A stretch of DNA of 38,766 nt from Haloplasma contractile (GTDB lineage Bacteria; Bacillota_I; Bacilli_A; Haloplasmatales; Haloplasmataceae), in contig JAENYC010000031.1 in assembly GCA_016841945.1 (NCBI GenBank), positions 1-38,766 on the forward strand, given 5' to 3'. Positions within the stretch are counted from its first letter, which is position 1; each line of letters opens with the position of its first letter. Below the pieces are notes generated by a model. It was given only the letters and a program-made list of their open reading frames with translations. It did no database searches and was not told the origin of the DNA. The translations under genes were made by a program, and so were the position numbers. Shown here in pieces: positions 1 to 7,207 of the stretch.

Positions 1-5
1 AAAAA

Positions 6-81
6 TGGTGCTGGTAGACGGACTTGAACCGCCAACCTCTTCCTTACCATGGAAGTACACTACCTTTGTGTTATACCAGCA
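6..81 (-). tRNA. tRNA-Thr (GGT anticodon)
   Basis: The reverse strand folds as a complete cloverleaf. The acceptor stem is TGCTGGT/ACCAGCA, and the anticodon stem CTTCC/GGAAG encloses the loop ATGGTAA, giving anticodon GGT, which reads ACC/ACT. The T-loop contains GTTCAAGTC. The 3' CCA is encoded, followed by a T run at the window edge that may begin a terminator. Confidence 0.96.
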
Positions 82-162
82 TCATTTATACATTATGTAT
101 GATATCAAATTTTGTTGATTTAGTCTAGTAAAATTGATTAATTTTAAATAGAAAATTTTGCT

Positions 163-639
163 TTATTTAATATCTTTTACATCTACTTCACAAGTCAAAC
201 ATTTACCATTTTCTTTATAACCCATCTTATGATAAAAGCTTCTTCCACCTATATTATCTTCACCTACATATAATCGAACTTTCCATAAATCAAGTTTCTT
301 TGCTAGTTTAAATACTTCATCCATTAGTAAAGAAGCAACTCCATATCGTCTATATTCGGGCATTGTCCATAACTCATCAACAAATAATAATCCTTTTCTT
401 GGGTCAGGTTTTGGTATTAAACAAACATTAATATAACCAATAAATTCATTATTCATTTCTGCAGCGTAGATGAAAAAAGTATTTGAATCTAATACTTTGT
501 AATCCTCCATGAAGTGTTTCATATTAGAGTTATCATAATATGATAAATCTTTATTTTGTTTATTAGTTCTCCTGTATTCAATTAATTTTGTAAATTTTGA
601 ATAATTATTGTTTGTAATTCTTTGAATTTTTATATTCAT
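163..639 (-). CDS. GNAT family N-acetyltransferase
   Basis: A 158-residue protein with the GNAT fold signature. The acetyl-CoA binding stretch is around residues 90-110 (ELWTMPEYRRYGVASLLM, matching the Q/R-x-x-G-x-G/A motif A), and the C-terminal part (YVGEDNIGGRSFYHKMGY) is the usual motif B with a catalytic-type tyrosine region. It should transfer an acetyl group from acetyl-CoA to an amine; the acceptor cannot be predicted. The ATG is preceded by AAGGAG with good spacing. A 12-bp inverted repeat (658-699) lies just upstream and could be an operator or leader structure. It stands alone between tRNA-Thr and the divergent pcp gene. Confidence 0.85.
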   Translation of the reverse strand: MNIKIQRITNNNYSKFTKLIEYRRTNKQNKDLSYYDNSNMKHFMEDYKVLDSNTFFIYAAEMNNEFIGYINVCLIPKPDPRKGLLFVDELWTMPEYRRYGVASLLMDEVFKLAKKLDLWKVRLYVGEDNIGGRSFYHKMGYKENGKCLTCEVDVKDIK

Positions 640-657
640 TTCATTCTCCTTAGTTTT

Positions 658-699
658 TGTCGAATAATGTCAATTTACTATAAAAAGCATTATTCGACA
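658..699. promoter_or_regulatory. 12-bp inverted repeat between divergent GNAT and pcp genes
   Basis: TGTCGAATAATG (658-669) and its exact reverse complement CATTATTCGACA (688-699) flank an 18-nt spacer. The minus-strand spacer contains TATAGT, a possible -10 element for the GNAT gene. No clean U-tract follows on the minus strand, so an operator or 5'-UTR structure is more likely than a terminator. A TTATTTTT run follows on the plus strand. Confidence 0.5.
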
Positions 700-797
700 T
701 TATTTTTGTATTAAAATAATAACACTCCTCTATTCTCATTTTAATTACTTCATATTTATTATATAATAAATATGAAAATCATAATGGAGGTATCAAT

Positions 798-1403
798 ATG
801 TCAAATAAAATATTACTAACTGGTTTTGAACCATTTGATGGTGAAACAATTAATCCTTCTTGGGAACTCGTTAAAAGATTTCACCATAAACAAATTAGTC
901 AACATGAAATTATTAGTAAACAAATTCCAACTGTTTTTTATGAATCACAAGAAAAATTAAATCAATATATTAAAGAATATGATCCTAAAATTATCATCTG
1001 TTTTGGACAAGCAGGTGGAAGTAAAAGTATTCGTTTAGAAAGAATCGCTGTTAATTTAAACGATGCTAGAATTCCTGATAATAAAGGACAACAACCAATA
1101 GATGAAACAATCATTAAAAATGGACCAAATGCCTACTTCACAAAACTACCTGTAAGAAATTTATACCATGTATTAGATAATGAAAATATTCCTGTTTCAT
1201 TATCACTATCTGCTGGTGCTTATGTATGTAACCATATCTTTTATCATCTTTTACATACAATCTATGATACAGATAAAATGGGTGGATTTATTCATATTCC
1301 ATATATAGATAAACAAGTTAAGGATCAAAAAGATGTTTTTTCTCTTAATCTTAAAACACTTGAAAAAGCTTTAAATATTATCATCACTTCGTTAATTGAT
1401 TAA
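798..1403 (+). CDS. pcp: Pyrrolidone-carboxylate peptidase (pyroglutamyl peptidase I)
   Basis: Cytosolic cysteine peptidase of family C15 that removes N-terminal pyroglutamate from peptides. The 201-residue length is close to the usual 200-215. The N-terminal signature LLTGFEPFDGETINPSWE is present, the catalytic triad is visible as Glu81 (RLERIAVN), Cys144 (GAYVCNH) and His166 (GFIHIPYI), and the spacing agrees with known family members. The start has a good AATGGAGG ribosome binding site, and TATAAT occurs about 30 bp upstream. The last 20 bases overlap the 3' end of the convergent kinase-like gene. Its promoter faces away from the upstream GNAT gene. Confidence 0.96.
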   Translation: MSNKILLTGFEPFDGETINPSWELVKRFHHKQISQHEIISKQIPTVFYESQEKLNQYIKEYDPKIIICFGQAGGSKSIRLERIAVNLNDARIPDNKGQQPIDETIIKNGPNAYFTKLPVRNLYHVLDNENIPVSLSLSAGAYVCNHIFYHLLHTIYDTDKMGGFIHIPYIDKQVKDQKDVFSLNLKTLEKALNIIITSLID

Positions 1404-2262
1404 TAAAAGGTTTCAATTCTCCACTTTTTATCTTTCTCAATTCATCATTTGCCCAATTAGGAAATACATCTCTTTTATATGCTTCATACAATGTAAAAAT
1501 CGGTGAAAAAATTTCATCAATTGCTTTTTCAATGGGTTCATATTTTGTATAATGGTTTAGAAATGTTTCTTTTGCTTCACCTTTTAAAGAAGCTGAAACA
1601 TTTCTAATATCACTATAAATAAAACCTTTACCAATAAAATTATAATCATACATAATAACTTCTTCAAAATCCTTTGAAACAATAAAATTGGTATAATAAA
1701 AATCATTATACGTAAGACAAACTGTATGTTTCTCAATTAATGATTTAATTCGATTAAATTCTTTTAAGAATAATTGCCAATATTCATGATGTAAAACATT
1801 TGATTTATTTAAAACATCAATTACGACATCCTTTGTCACACAATCATATTCACTATATAACTCTTTTAAAAGTGCTTTATTTTCATTTAAATATAAAGTA
1901 CTTTTTTTATGAAAAGTTTGATACCATTTAATTAATCCCTTCGCTACTTTAGGATGACCTAAATCCTCTTTTTGACCTAATCGATAATGCTTACTTTCAT
2001 TAATATCTTCTAAAATAATGGAAGATTCATTTATATAATATAAGTTTATTGTTGGTATATTTAATTCTTTAAACAATAGATAATAAAATATTTCTCTTCT
2101 ATAAGCTTCATTCTTAAAATATTTAATCACACACTTTAGTTCCTTATAAGTAAATCGATATAAATAGATGCCATCTTTTATTCTCATTTCTTTTAAATCT
2201 TTAATGTTTTTTAAATTTAAATTATGTTTTTTTAATTCATTTAATATAATTTTATTACTCAT
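1384..2262 (-). CDS. Aminoglycoside/choline-kinase-like phosphotransferase
   Basis: A 292-residue protein with the outline of the APH/choline kinase family. It has an N-lobe with a lysine-bearing strand (KCVIKYFKN), then LTYNDFYYTNFIV near residue 185 in place of the canonical HGDxxxxN catalytic loop, then VIMYDYNFIGKG in place of the metal-binding DxD/E segment. The usual His-Gly before the catalytic Asp is replaced by Tyr-Asn, so the substrate and even activity are uncertain. I start it at the fourth codon-level ATG (2262), because GATAGG lies 9 nt before that ATG while the upstream ATG touches the Shine-Dalgarno. It converges with pcp and overlaps it by 20 bp. Confidence 0.7.
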   Translation of the reverse strand: MSNKIILNELKKHNLNLKNIKDLKEMRIKDGIYLYRFTYKELKCVIKYFKNEAYRREIFYYLLFKELNIPTINLYYINESSIILEDINESKHYRLGQKEDLGHPKVAKGLIKWYQTFHKKSTLYLNENKALLKELYSEYDCVTKDVVIDVLNKSNVLHHEYWQLFLKEFNRIKSLIEKHTVCLTYNDFYYTNFIVSKDFEEVIMYDYNFIGKGFIYSDIRNVSASLKGEAKETFLNHYTKYEPIEKAIDEIFSPIFTLYEAYKRDVFPNWANDELRKIKSGELKPFINQLTK

Positions 2263-2320
2263 CTTTCTCATCCTATCTATATAATTGATAACCTAAACTA
2301 TTATAAACGGTAAAGAAGTA

Positions 2321-2356
2321 AAAATCAACTAAGTTTATGCTTAGTTGATTTTTTAA
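2321..2356 (-). terminator. Rho-independent terminator after the 29-residue repeat gene
   Basis: AATCAACTAAG (2323-2333) pairs exactly with CTTAGTTGATT (2340-2350) across a 6-nt loop. In the minus direction it is followed by TTTACTT, and the plus side also has a T run, so it could work in both directions. Confidence 0.8.
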
Positions 2357-2360
2357 TTAT

Positions 2361-2789
2361 TTACTCTTCTTTATCTTTTCTTTTGGTAATTTTATTCACA
2401 ATATTTTTACCGGCATCTTTTATATTTTCGCCAACTTTTTTAATTTGACCAACAGTATCAGAAGCAAATTCTTCAATTTTATCTCTAGTATTATGCATCG
2501 CATTTTTACTTCTGTTTCCAACATTTCTAGCTGTATCACTTGCATCTTCTGAAAACTCTTCTAGATTGTAATTCGCATTATCTACAAAGTTTTCACTTCT
2601 ACTTCTAATATTATTGGTAACATCTTCAGTTCCTTCTGCGAATTCTTCAAGATTTTCTCTTGTATTATTGACAAATTCTTGACCTCTTTCTTTAATTCTT
2701 TCACCGGTATTATTGTTGTTTTCATCATATTCTGAACGATTTATTTCAGAATTATCATAGTATGTATGATTATTATTTTTTTCATCCAT
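2361..2789 (-). CDS. Hydrophilic protein with three 29-residue repeats, possible spore protein
   Basis: The 142-residue protein has no membrane segment or cysteine and is rich in Asn, Glu, Lys and Arg. I chose the ATG at 2789 because AAAGGAGG sits 6 nt upstream and would otherwise be translated. Residues 31-118 hold three tandem copies of a unit centred on (L/I)EEF(A/S), with the Phe at 50, 79 and 108, exactly 29 residues apart. The third copy reads EEFASDT, resembling the TEFASET element cut by germination protease in gamma-type small acid-soluble spore proteins. The tail is basic (KITKRKDKEE). A spore-protein role is inference; an LEA/YtxH-like stress protein with amphipathic helices is the alternative. 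It is monocistronic with its own terminator. Confidence 0.75.
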   Translation of the reverse strand: MDEKNNNHTYYDNSEINRSEYDENNNNTGERIKERGQEFVNNTRENLEEFAEGTEDVTNNIRSRSENFVDNANYNLEEFSEDASDTARNVGNRSKNAMHNTRDKIEEFASDTVGQIKKVGENIKDAGKNIVNKITKRKDKEE

Positions 2790-2899
2790 ATAAAATCCTC
2801 CTTTTATATATAGTTTTCGCATTTTATCATTCTCTATTATCAGTAATATTTACCTTTTTTTAATAATAAATTATATTAAGAATTGAGTGGAGGAAAAAT

Positions 2900-4618
2900 A
2901 TGGATTTTAATTTAGATCAATTAAGAAAAGAAATAATCGGAAACAATACATTTTTTAATTCACCATTTGGTAAAAGACTCATTACATATGCTGATTATAC
3001 CGCATCAGGTAAAACACTAAGATTTATTGAAAACTATTTAATCAAATTACAAGAAGTTTATGCGAATACGCATACAACCGATAGTTTTACAGGTCAGACA
3101 ATGACAGGAATAATGCATCAAGCAGAAAAAAATATAAAAAAAATTCTAGGTGCTAAAAAAGATTACTATGTAATTCCAATTGGTACCGGTACAACAGCTG
3201 CTATCGCAAAATTATGTGAAATTTTAGGTTTATATTTAACACCTGGATTAAAAATAAACATTGATCATATGTTAAAAAGTATAGATGAAAATAAACGTTA
3301 TAATCAAGAAATCATAAAAGATATGTTTAAACAAATGTCTGAAAATAAACCGATTATATTTGTTAGTTCCTATGAACATCACTCCAATTATTTAATTTGG
3401 AAAGAAAGTTTCGCAGAAGTTATAGAAATTTCATTAACAGCGAATGATGAGTTTGATTATGAAGATTTAAGACATAAACTAATAGATGATCGTTATAAAA
3501 ACCGTGTGAAAATTGGTTCATTTTCAGCTGCATCAAATATCACAGGACTTAAAACCGATGTCTATAAAATCGCACAAATCATGCATCAACATAACGGACT
3601 TTGTTTTTTTGATTTTGCGGCAAGTGCACCCTATGTTGATATTAATGTCCATATTGATGATAAAAGTTACTTTGACGCCATTTTTTTATCTCCTCATAAA
3701 TTTATAGGTGGACCAGGTTCGCAAGGCCTATTAGTCATACACAAACATCTCTACAGCACCATCTATCCACCTACCGTTGCTGGTGGTGGCACCGTTAATT
3801 TTGTGAGTCCTTATTGTTATCAATTTACCAAAGATGTAGAAGAAAGAGAAAACGCTGGTACACCTGGAATTTTACAAACCATTAAAGCATCACTGGTACT
3901 AGAACTTAAACAAACAATTGGTGTTGATTTAATAACCAAATTAGAAGATAAGATCATAAACAAAGTCTTCAATGAACTAAAAAGTGAACCAAATTTAAAA
4001 ATATTAGGACCAAAAGACCCATCTAAAAGAATCTGTATTTTTTCTTTCCTTATTAAACATGACAATAAAATGCTCCATCATAAATTCGTTAGTCGATTAT
4101 TAAATGATTTATTTGGTATACAATCAAGGGCGGGTTGTGCTTGCGCTGGACCGTATGGTCATTACTTATTAGGCATAGATAAAAAAACATCTAAACTAAT
4201 AGAAGATACTGTAAACGATGGGATGGATTCTTTAAAACCAGGGTTTGTTAGAGTTAATTTTCATTACATCTTGACAGATGAAGAAATTGATTTTATTATC
4301 CAATCCATACGATTTATCGCTAAATATGGTTATTTATTTCTCACTCAATATAAGATGAATCTAAAATCAGGTGATTGGAAACATCGGTATCTATTAGAAT
4401 ATAATGACCACGTTGATTCCTTTGGTTTACAAGCTAGTTTAAAACTAAAAATAAGTGATGAATGTTCAGTAGATAAAAAACAAGAATATAATAAATATTA
4501 TGAAGAAGCAATAAAAATAGCTGAAAATCTAGAGAAAGATTTTCAGCCTGATTATAAAATATTCAATTGTAGGAAATATGAAAAATTAAGATGGTTTAAT
4601 TTTATTCATTATTACTAA
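2900..4618 (+). CDS. Class V aminotransferase-fold PLP enzyme (cysteine desulfurase-like)
   Basis: A 572-residue pyridoxal-phosphate enzyme of the aminotransferase class V / NifS-like superfamily. Visible elements are GTGTTAAIA near 95-103 (cofactor phosphate), FDFAASAPY with Asp238 (pyridine nitrogen), and FLSPHKF with Lys267 as the Schiff-base lysine. GCACAG has Cys413 and Cys415 where desulfurases carry their catalytic loop cysteine. The C-terminal extension of roughly 110 residues beyond the usual domain makes it longer than SufS or Csd (about 400-410). It is not beside any suf or isc gene, so assignment to Fe-S assembly would be unsafe; a selenocysteine lyase or epimerase-like role is possible. 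The ribosome binding site GTGGAGG is good. Its stop overlaps the decayed gene on the other strand. Confidence 0.88.
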   Translation: MDFNLDQLRKEIIGNNTFFNSPFGKRLITYADYTASGKTLRFIENYLIKLQEVYANTHTTDSFTGQTMTGIMHQAEKNIKKILGAKKDYYVIPIGTGTTAAIAKLCEILGLYLTPGLKINIDHMLKSIDENKRYNQEIIKDMFKQMSENKPIIFVSSYEHHSNYLIWKESFAEVIEISLTANDEFDYEDLRHKLIDDRYKNRVKIGSFSAASNITGLKTDVYKIAQIMHQHNGLCFFDFAASAPYVDINVHIDDKSYFDAIFLSPHKFIGGPGSQGLLVIHKHLYSTIYPPTVAGGGTVNFVSPYCYQFTKDVEERENAGTPGILQTIKASLVLELKQTIGVDLITKLEDKIINKVFNELKSEPNLKILGPKDPSKRICIFSFLIKHDNKMLHHKFVSRLLNDLFGIQSRAGCACAGPYGHYLLGIDKKTSKLIEDTVNDGMDSLKPGFVRVNFHYILTDEEIDFIIQSIRFIAKYGYLFLTQYKMNLKSGDWKHRYLLEYNDHVDSFGLQASLKLKISDECSVDKKQEYNKYYEEAIKIAENLEKDFQPDYKIFNCRKYEKLRWFNFIHYY

Positions 4619-4925
4619 AGAAACATTAAGCAATATAGTGGATACTTTTTTACAATCCCTTCAATATTTATATTTTTATAAGAAAATACATATGCTTTTT
4701 GTACGTGATATTGTTTTATATAATACATTAAACTTTTAGCTCTATTATTCCTATTTCCATCCCAGTTCCTTTTTTAAAATAATATAATCCTAAACCTTTT
4801 GAGGTCAATATTTGCGCCACTATATTTTCATATATGGCACCTTTAAAAATCTTCATGTCACCATTTAAAATGTCTAAACGAATATCAACTTCATACATCG
4901 CTAGTAATAAGCATGTTCATTTTAA
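4615..4925 (-). pseudogene. Decayed DUF4143-type ATP-binding protein, C-terminal remnant
   Basis: Two reading frames on the minus strand together reproduce the C-terminal end of the AAA-plus-DUF4143 ATPase family. The first (4728-4898) gives KIFKGAIYENIVAQIL then GLYYFKKGTGMEI, the family's K-G-A-x-x-E-N and L-Y-Y-F blocks. It breaks off at a TAA after IELKV. The second frame (4615 to about 4750) continues with NNRAKSLMYYIKQYH and ends with YPLYCLMFL and a TAG. The stretch of about 20 residues that normally joins these blocks is missing, and codons upstream of 4898 (TCLLLAMYEVD) are cut by a stop. The N-terminal ATPase domain is absent. The gene is therefore a deletion and frameshift relic. 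It fills most of the only long gap in the window (4619-4989). Confidence 0.82.
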
Positions 4926-4937
4926 TTAATTCGCAAT

Positions 4938-4963
4938 AAAAATATGCATAGATACATATTTTT
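4938..4963 (-). terminator. AT-only hairpin after the nucleoside phosphorylase gene
   Basis: AAAAATATG (4938-4946) pairs with CATATTTTT (4955-4963) around an 8-nt loop, about 26 nt past the phosphorylase stop codon. The stem is weak (one G-C pair), so termination here is only plausible. Confidence 0.4.
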
Positions 4964-4989
4964 CGCAGATAAAATATGATTTAAAGGTT

Positions 4990-5748
4990 TTATATTCTTA
5001 ATGCGATTTCTAAAGCTAAGTTCATGTATTTCATTTTTTCTGATATATGATGATTTCTTAAGATACGAGGATCCCAATTATCAGCATCTAAATTATCTGC
5101 TCCGTAGACAAACTGATATAATTCAATGTTTCTAAAGGAACAAACAGCTTGTATAGCACTACATTCCATGTCAACACAAATACAACCTTCATCTTTTCTT
5201 TTTTTCATATTGTCTTTTGTTTCACGATATATACCATCAGTAGTCCAAATCTTCCCTTTGACATGACTTACATTTAGTTCATCAAGTATAGATGCTAGTT
5301 GATTACTATTTTCTAATTTTATATAATCAGATGGTTCTACATAATGATAACTAGTCCCTTCATCACGATAAGCTTCGGTTGGAACAATGATTTTCCCTGA
5401 AGTAATATCTTTATTGAGTACACCACATGTCCCAAATACAATGAGTTTCTTAATCCCTAATATCACAATAGCTTCTTCTAACATGGCGGCTGTAATACTA
5501 GAACCAACTAGTGTCATATAGAAAGCGATGTCTTTCCCTTTATACTTCATTTTGTAAAATGGCTGTGTTCCATTAACTGATACAGACTCACCAATAATTT
5601 CTACTTCTGTATTTTTAATGAGCACTTCAATTATTTTATGAGAAAAAGTCGCTATCGCTATATCTACTGTTTTGTCTGTTCTTTCTAACATATCTTCTGG
5701 ATTGATAATGGCTTTTTTATTTGGATCAAAACTATGTATGATTGTCAC
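4990..5748 (-). CDS. Nucleoside phosphorylase (uridine/purine phosphorylase family)
   Basis: A 252-residue member of the PNP/UDP phosphorylase family, which splits nucleosides with phosphate into base and ribose-1-phosphate. Characteristic parts are the phosphate-loop glycine segment VGSSITAAM, the strand FGTCGVLNKD, the nucleoside-binding VDMECSAIQAVC near residue 190, and YGADNLD near 217 for the catalytic Asp region. Uridine versus purine preference cannot be read off. It starts with GTG at 5748 behind AAAGGAGAG and overlaps the end of the upstream acetyltransferase by 17 bp, so the two are probably translationally coupled. Confidence 0.88.
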   Translation of the reverse strand: MTIIHSFDPNKKAIINPEDMLERTDKTVDIAIATFSHKIIEVLIKNTEVEIIGESVSVNGTQPFYKMKYKGKDIAFYMTLVGSSITAAMLEEAIVILGIKKLIVFGTCGVLNKDITSGKIIVPTEAYRDEGTSYHYVEPSDYIKLENSNQLASILDELNVSHVKGKIWTTDGIYRETKDNMKKRKDEGCICVDMECSAIQAVCSFRNIELYQFVYGADNLDADNWDPRILRNHHISEKMKYMNLALEIALRI

Positions 5749-6307
5749 TTAAATCTCTCCTTTTTTCCCATTTATTTTTAACTGCCTCATAATCTCTTCT
5801 TAACATAGAATATTCTATTCCATCAACGAGTTCATTTTTATATATATACACTTCTCTTTTTCTACCTTCATATATGAAACCTAATTTTTTTATAACTGAT
5901 TCAGATTGTTTATTAAAAGAAAAATGTCCTATGATTAATTTATGAACTTTTATTTCATCAAAAGCATACTTAATTATTTCTATTGTGACTTCATAAGCAT
6001 ATCCAAATCCCCAAAATTTAGGATTTAATAAAATACTCAACAATCTAATATCTAAACCTGATTTTGCTTTTCTTTTATGTAATCCAATTGTACCGATTAC
6101 TTTGTTCAAATTCTTTTCAACAATCCCATACACTTCTTCTTTTGGTATTTCTTCTTCAATATATTTTTTTGTCTCATCAATTGTTTTATGTGGTTCTATC
6201 CCTGCCATTGGTACAACATAATCCATTTTAAAATATTCATACAAGTCATAAGTATCATCAATAGATAATTTTTTTAGAATCGTTCTTTTAGTTCCTAATG
6301 TTTTCAT
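5732..6307 (-). CDS. RimJ/RimL-type GNAT acetyltransferase
   Basis: This 191-residue protein starts METLGT-like (MKTLGTKRTILKKLSIDD), the N-terminal pattern of the RimJ/RimL branch of GNAT enzymes. It also contains LLNPKFWGFGYAYEVTIEII (acetyl-CoA site) and NKQSESVIKKLGFIYEGRKRE (motif B). The family acetylates N-terminal residues or free amines. An upstream GTG at 6340 is open, but the ATG at 6307 fits the conserved N-terminus and follows AAGGAAGGGG. It forms a two-gene unit with the nucleoside phosphorylase. Confidence 0.85.
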   Translation of the reverse strand: MKTLGTKRTILKKLSIDDTYDLYEYFKMDYVVPMAGIEPHKTIDETKKYIEEEIPKEEVYGIVEKNLNKVIGTIGLHKRKAKSGLDIRLLSILLNPKFWGFGYAYEVTIEIIKYAFDEIKVHKLIIGHFSFNKQSESVIKKLGFIYEGRKREVYIYKNELVDGIEYSMLRRDYEAVKNKWEKRRDLSDNHT

Positions 6308-6400
6308 AACAGGATATATCCCCTTCCTTTTTAGAATCACATATTTTCTTAATTATACTTCTATTATTAATAAAAATCAATCAGTCAATTTTCTTTAGAA

Positions 6401-6436
6401 AATAAAAAAGTTTATTTCAAACCAAAGAAATAAACT
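6401..6436 (-). terminator. Terminator of the tRNA-Val/tRNA-Leu operon
   Basis: AGTTTATTTC (6409-6418) pairs exactly with GAAATAAACT (6427-6436) around an 8-nt loop. On the minus strand it is followed by TTTTTTATTTTC, a good U-tract, 14 nt after the tRNA-Leu 3' end. Confidence 0.85.
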
Positions 6437-6449
6437 AGATATGTTAATA

Positions 6450-6534
6450 TGGTGCAAACGGGGGGACTTGAACCCCCACGGCATAAACCACATGCCCCTC
6501 AAGCATGCGCGTCTACCTATTCCGCCACGTTCGC
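6450..6534 (-). tRNA. tRNA-Leu (GAG anticodon)
   Basis: An 85-nt tRNA on the reverse strand with a long variable arm, as expected for leucine. The acceptor stem is GCGAACG/CGTTTGC with one G-U pair, and the anticodon stem CATGC/GCATG encloses TTGAGGG, giving GAG. The D-arm starts TGGCGGAATAGGTAGACGC, typical for tRNA-Leu. CCA is encoded. Confidence 0.96.
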
Positions 6535-6542
6535 ATAAAAAA

Positions 6543-6618
6543 TGGTGGAGATTGACGGGCTCGAACCGCCGACCCTCTGCTTGTAAGGCAGATGCTCTCC
6601 CAACTGAGCTAAACCTCC
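6543..6618 (-). tRNA. tRNA-Val (TAC anticodon)
   Basis: A 76-nt reverse-strand cloverleaf. The acceptor is GGAGGTT/AATCTCC, and the anticodon stem TCTGC/GCAGA encloses CTTACAA, giving TAC. CCA is encoded. It lies 8 nt upstream of tRNA-Leu and the pair shares one promoter and terminator. U34-type tRNAs such as this are substrates of the wobble modification genes found at 27,745-31,357. Confidence 0.96.
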
Positions 6619-6634
6619 ATACCATTATATCATT

Positions 6635-6662
6635 ATTATATATTTTTTATTAAAATTGTCAA
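6635..6662 (-). promoter_or_regulatory. Sigma-A type promoter of the tRNA operon
   Basis: On the minus strand TTGACA (6657-6662) is followed after 16 nt by TATAAT (6635-6640), 16 bp before the tRNA-Val 5' end. Both hexamers match the consensus. Confidence 0.8.
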
Positions 6663-6718
6663 TAGTTAAGTACAATTTGGTTAAATATATAAATAGTAAT
6701 TTTTAGGAGGTCCTATTT

Positions 6719-6847
6719 ATGAAAGTCTTCATTATTATCTGTATCGTATTTTTACTATTTATGATGGTTGCGATTTACTCATGTTTTATATTAAGTGGTA
6801 GAATGAGTGAAGCAGAAAGACAAAGAGAAATGAATATAAAAGAATAA
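6719..6847 (+). CDS. Small single-span membrane peptide, 42 residues
   Basis: The peptide starts MKVFIIICIVFLLFMM, and its N-terminal 25 residues form one hydrophobic helix. A short polar tail follows (GRMSEAEROR-like, actual GRMSEAERQREMNIKE). A strong TAGGAGG lies 8 nt before the ATG, and a terminator begins right at the stop codon, which argues that it is a real gene. No family recognised. It is transcribed towards yneF, which converges on it across a shared terminator. Confidence 0.72.
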   Translation: MKVFIIICIVFLLFMMVAIYSCFILSGRMSEAERQREMNIKE

Positions 6848-6873
6848 AAACTGTGAAAATTCACAGTTTTTTT
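6846..6873. terminator. Bidirectional terminator between the small peptide gene and yneF
   Basis: AAAAACTGTGAA (6846-6857) pairs with TTCACAG plus T run (6860-6870). T-runs on both sides serve the plus-strand peptide gene and the minus-strand yneF gene. Confidence 0.88.
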
Positions 6874-6879
6874 ATTCTT

Positions 6880-7146
6880 TTACTTCTTCTTTTTCTTTTT
6901 TTCTTTATTTGGCTTTTTTAAATCATATTGAGAATTAACGCTTTTCATGACTTGTCTAACTTGTTTTTCTGATGGGGTTCTACCCATTTGTGCCATCATC
7001 GTTCTCACAATATCCTCTGTTATCGGTGGATTTTCTTTTAAGTATTTCATCATATATTTTCTCGCAATTAAGAAACCTAATACAATACCAACAATAATAA
7101 CACCGATTAAAATGAGTATAAATACCCATGTTTGTAAATTAACCAT
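6880..7146 (-). CDS. yneF: UPF0154 membrane protein YneF
   Basis: An 88-residue protein of the UPF0154 family. One N-terminal membrane helix (residues 7-28) is followed by the conserved block ARKYMMKYLKENPPITEDIVRTMM and then MAQMGRTPSEKQVRQVMKS. The C-terminus is a lysine run. Molecular function is unknown in the family. It follows transketolase, as yneF does near tkt in Bacillus, which supports the assignment. AAAGGAGG precedes the start. Confidence 0.93.
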   Translation of the reverse strand: MVNLQTWVFILILIGVIIVGIVLGFLIARKYMMKYLKENPPITEDIVRTMMAQMGRTPSEKQVRQVMKSVNSQYDLKKPNKEKKKKKK

Positions 7147-7207
7147 TATTATATGCCTCCTTTATACCATTGTTTATCATACCGAATTTTTCTATAAAAA
7201 TCAATGA

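Noticed and set aside
3820-4065. 81-codon minus-strand reading frame inside the class V aminotransferase gene
   Set aside because: It is the reverse shadow of a well-supported gene, with no ribosome binding site.
6395-6653. Open reading frames on both strands over the tRNA pair
   Set aside because: They lie over tRNA-Val and tRNA-Leu; their sequences are translated tRNA and have no ribosome binding site.
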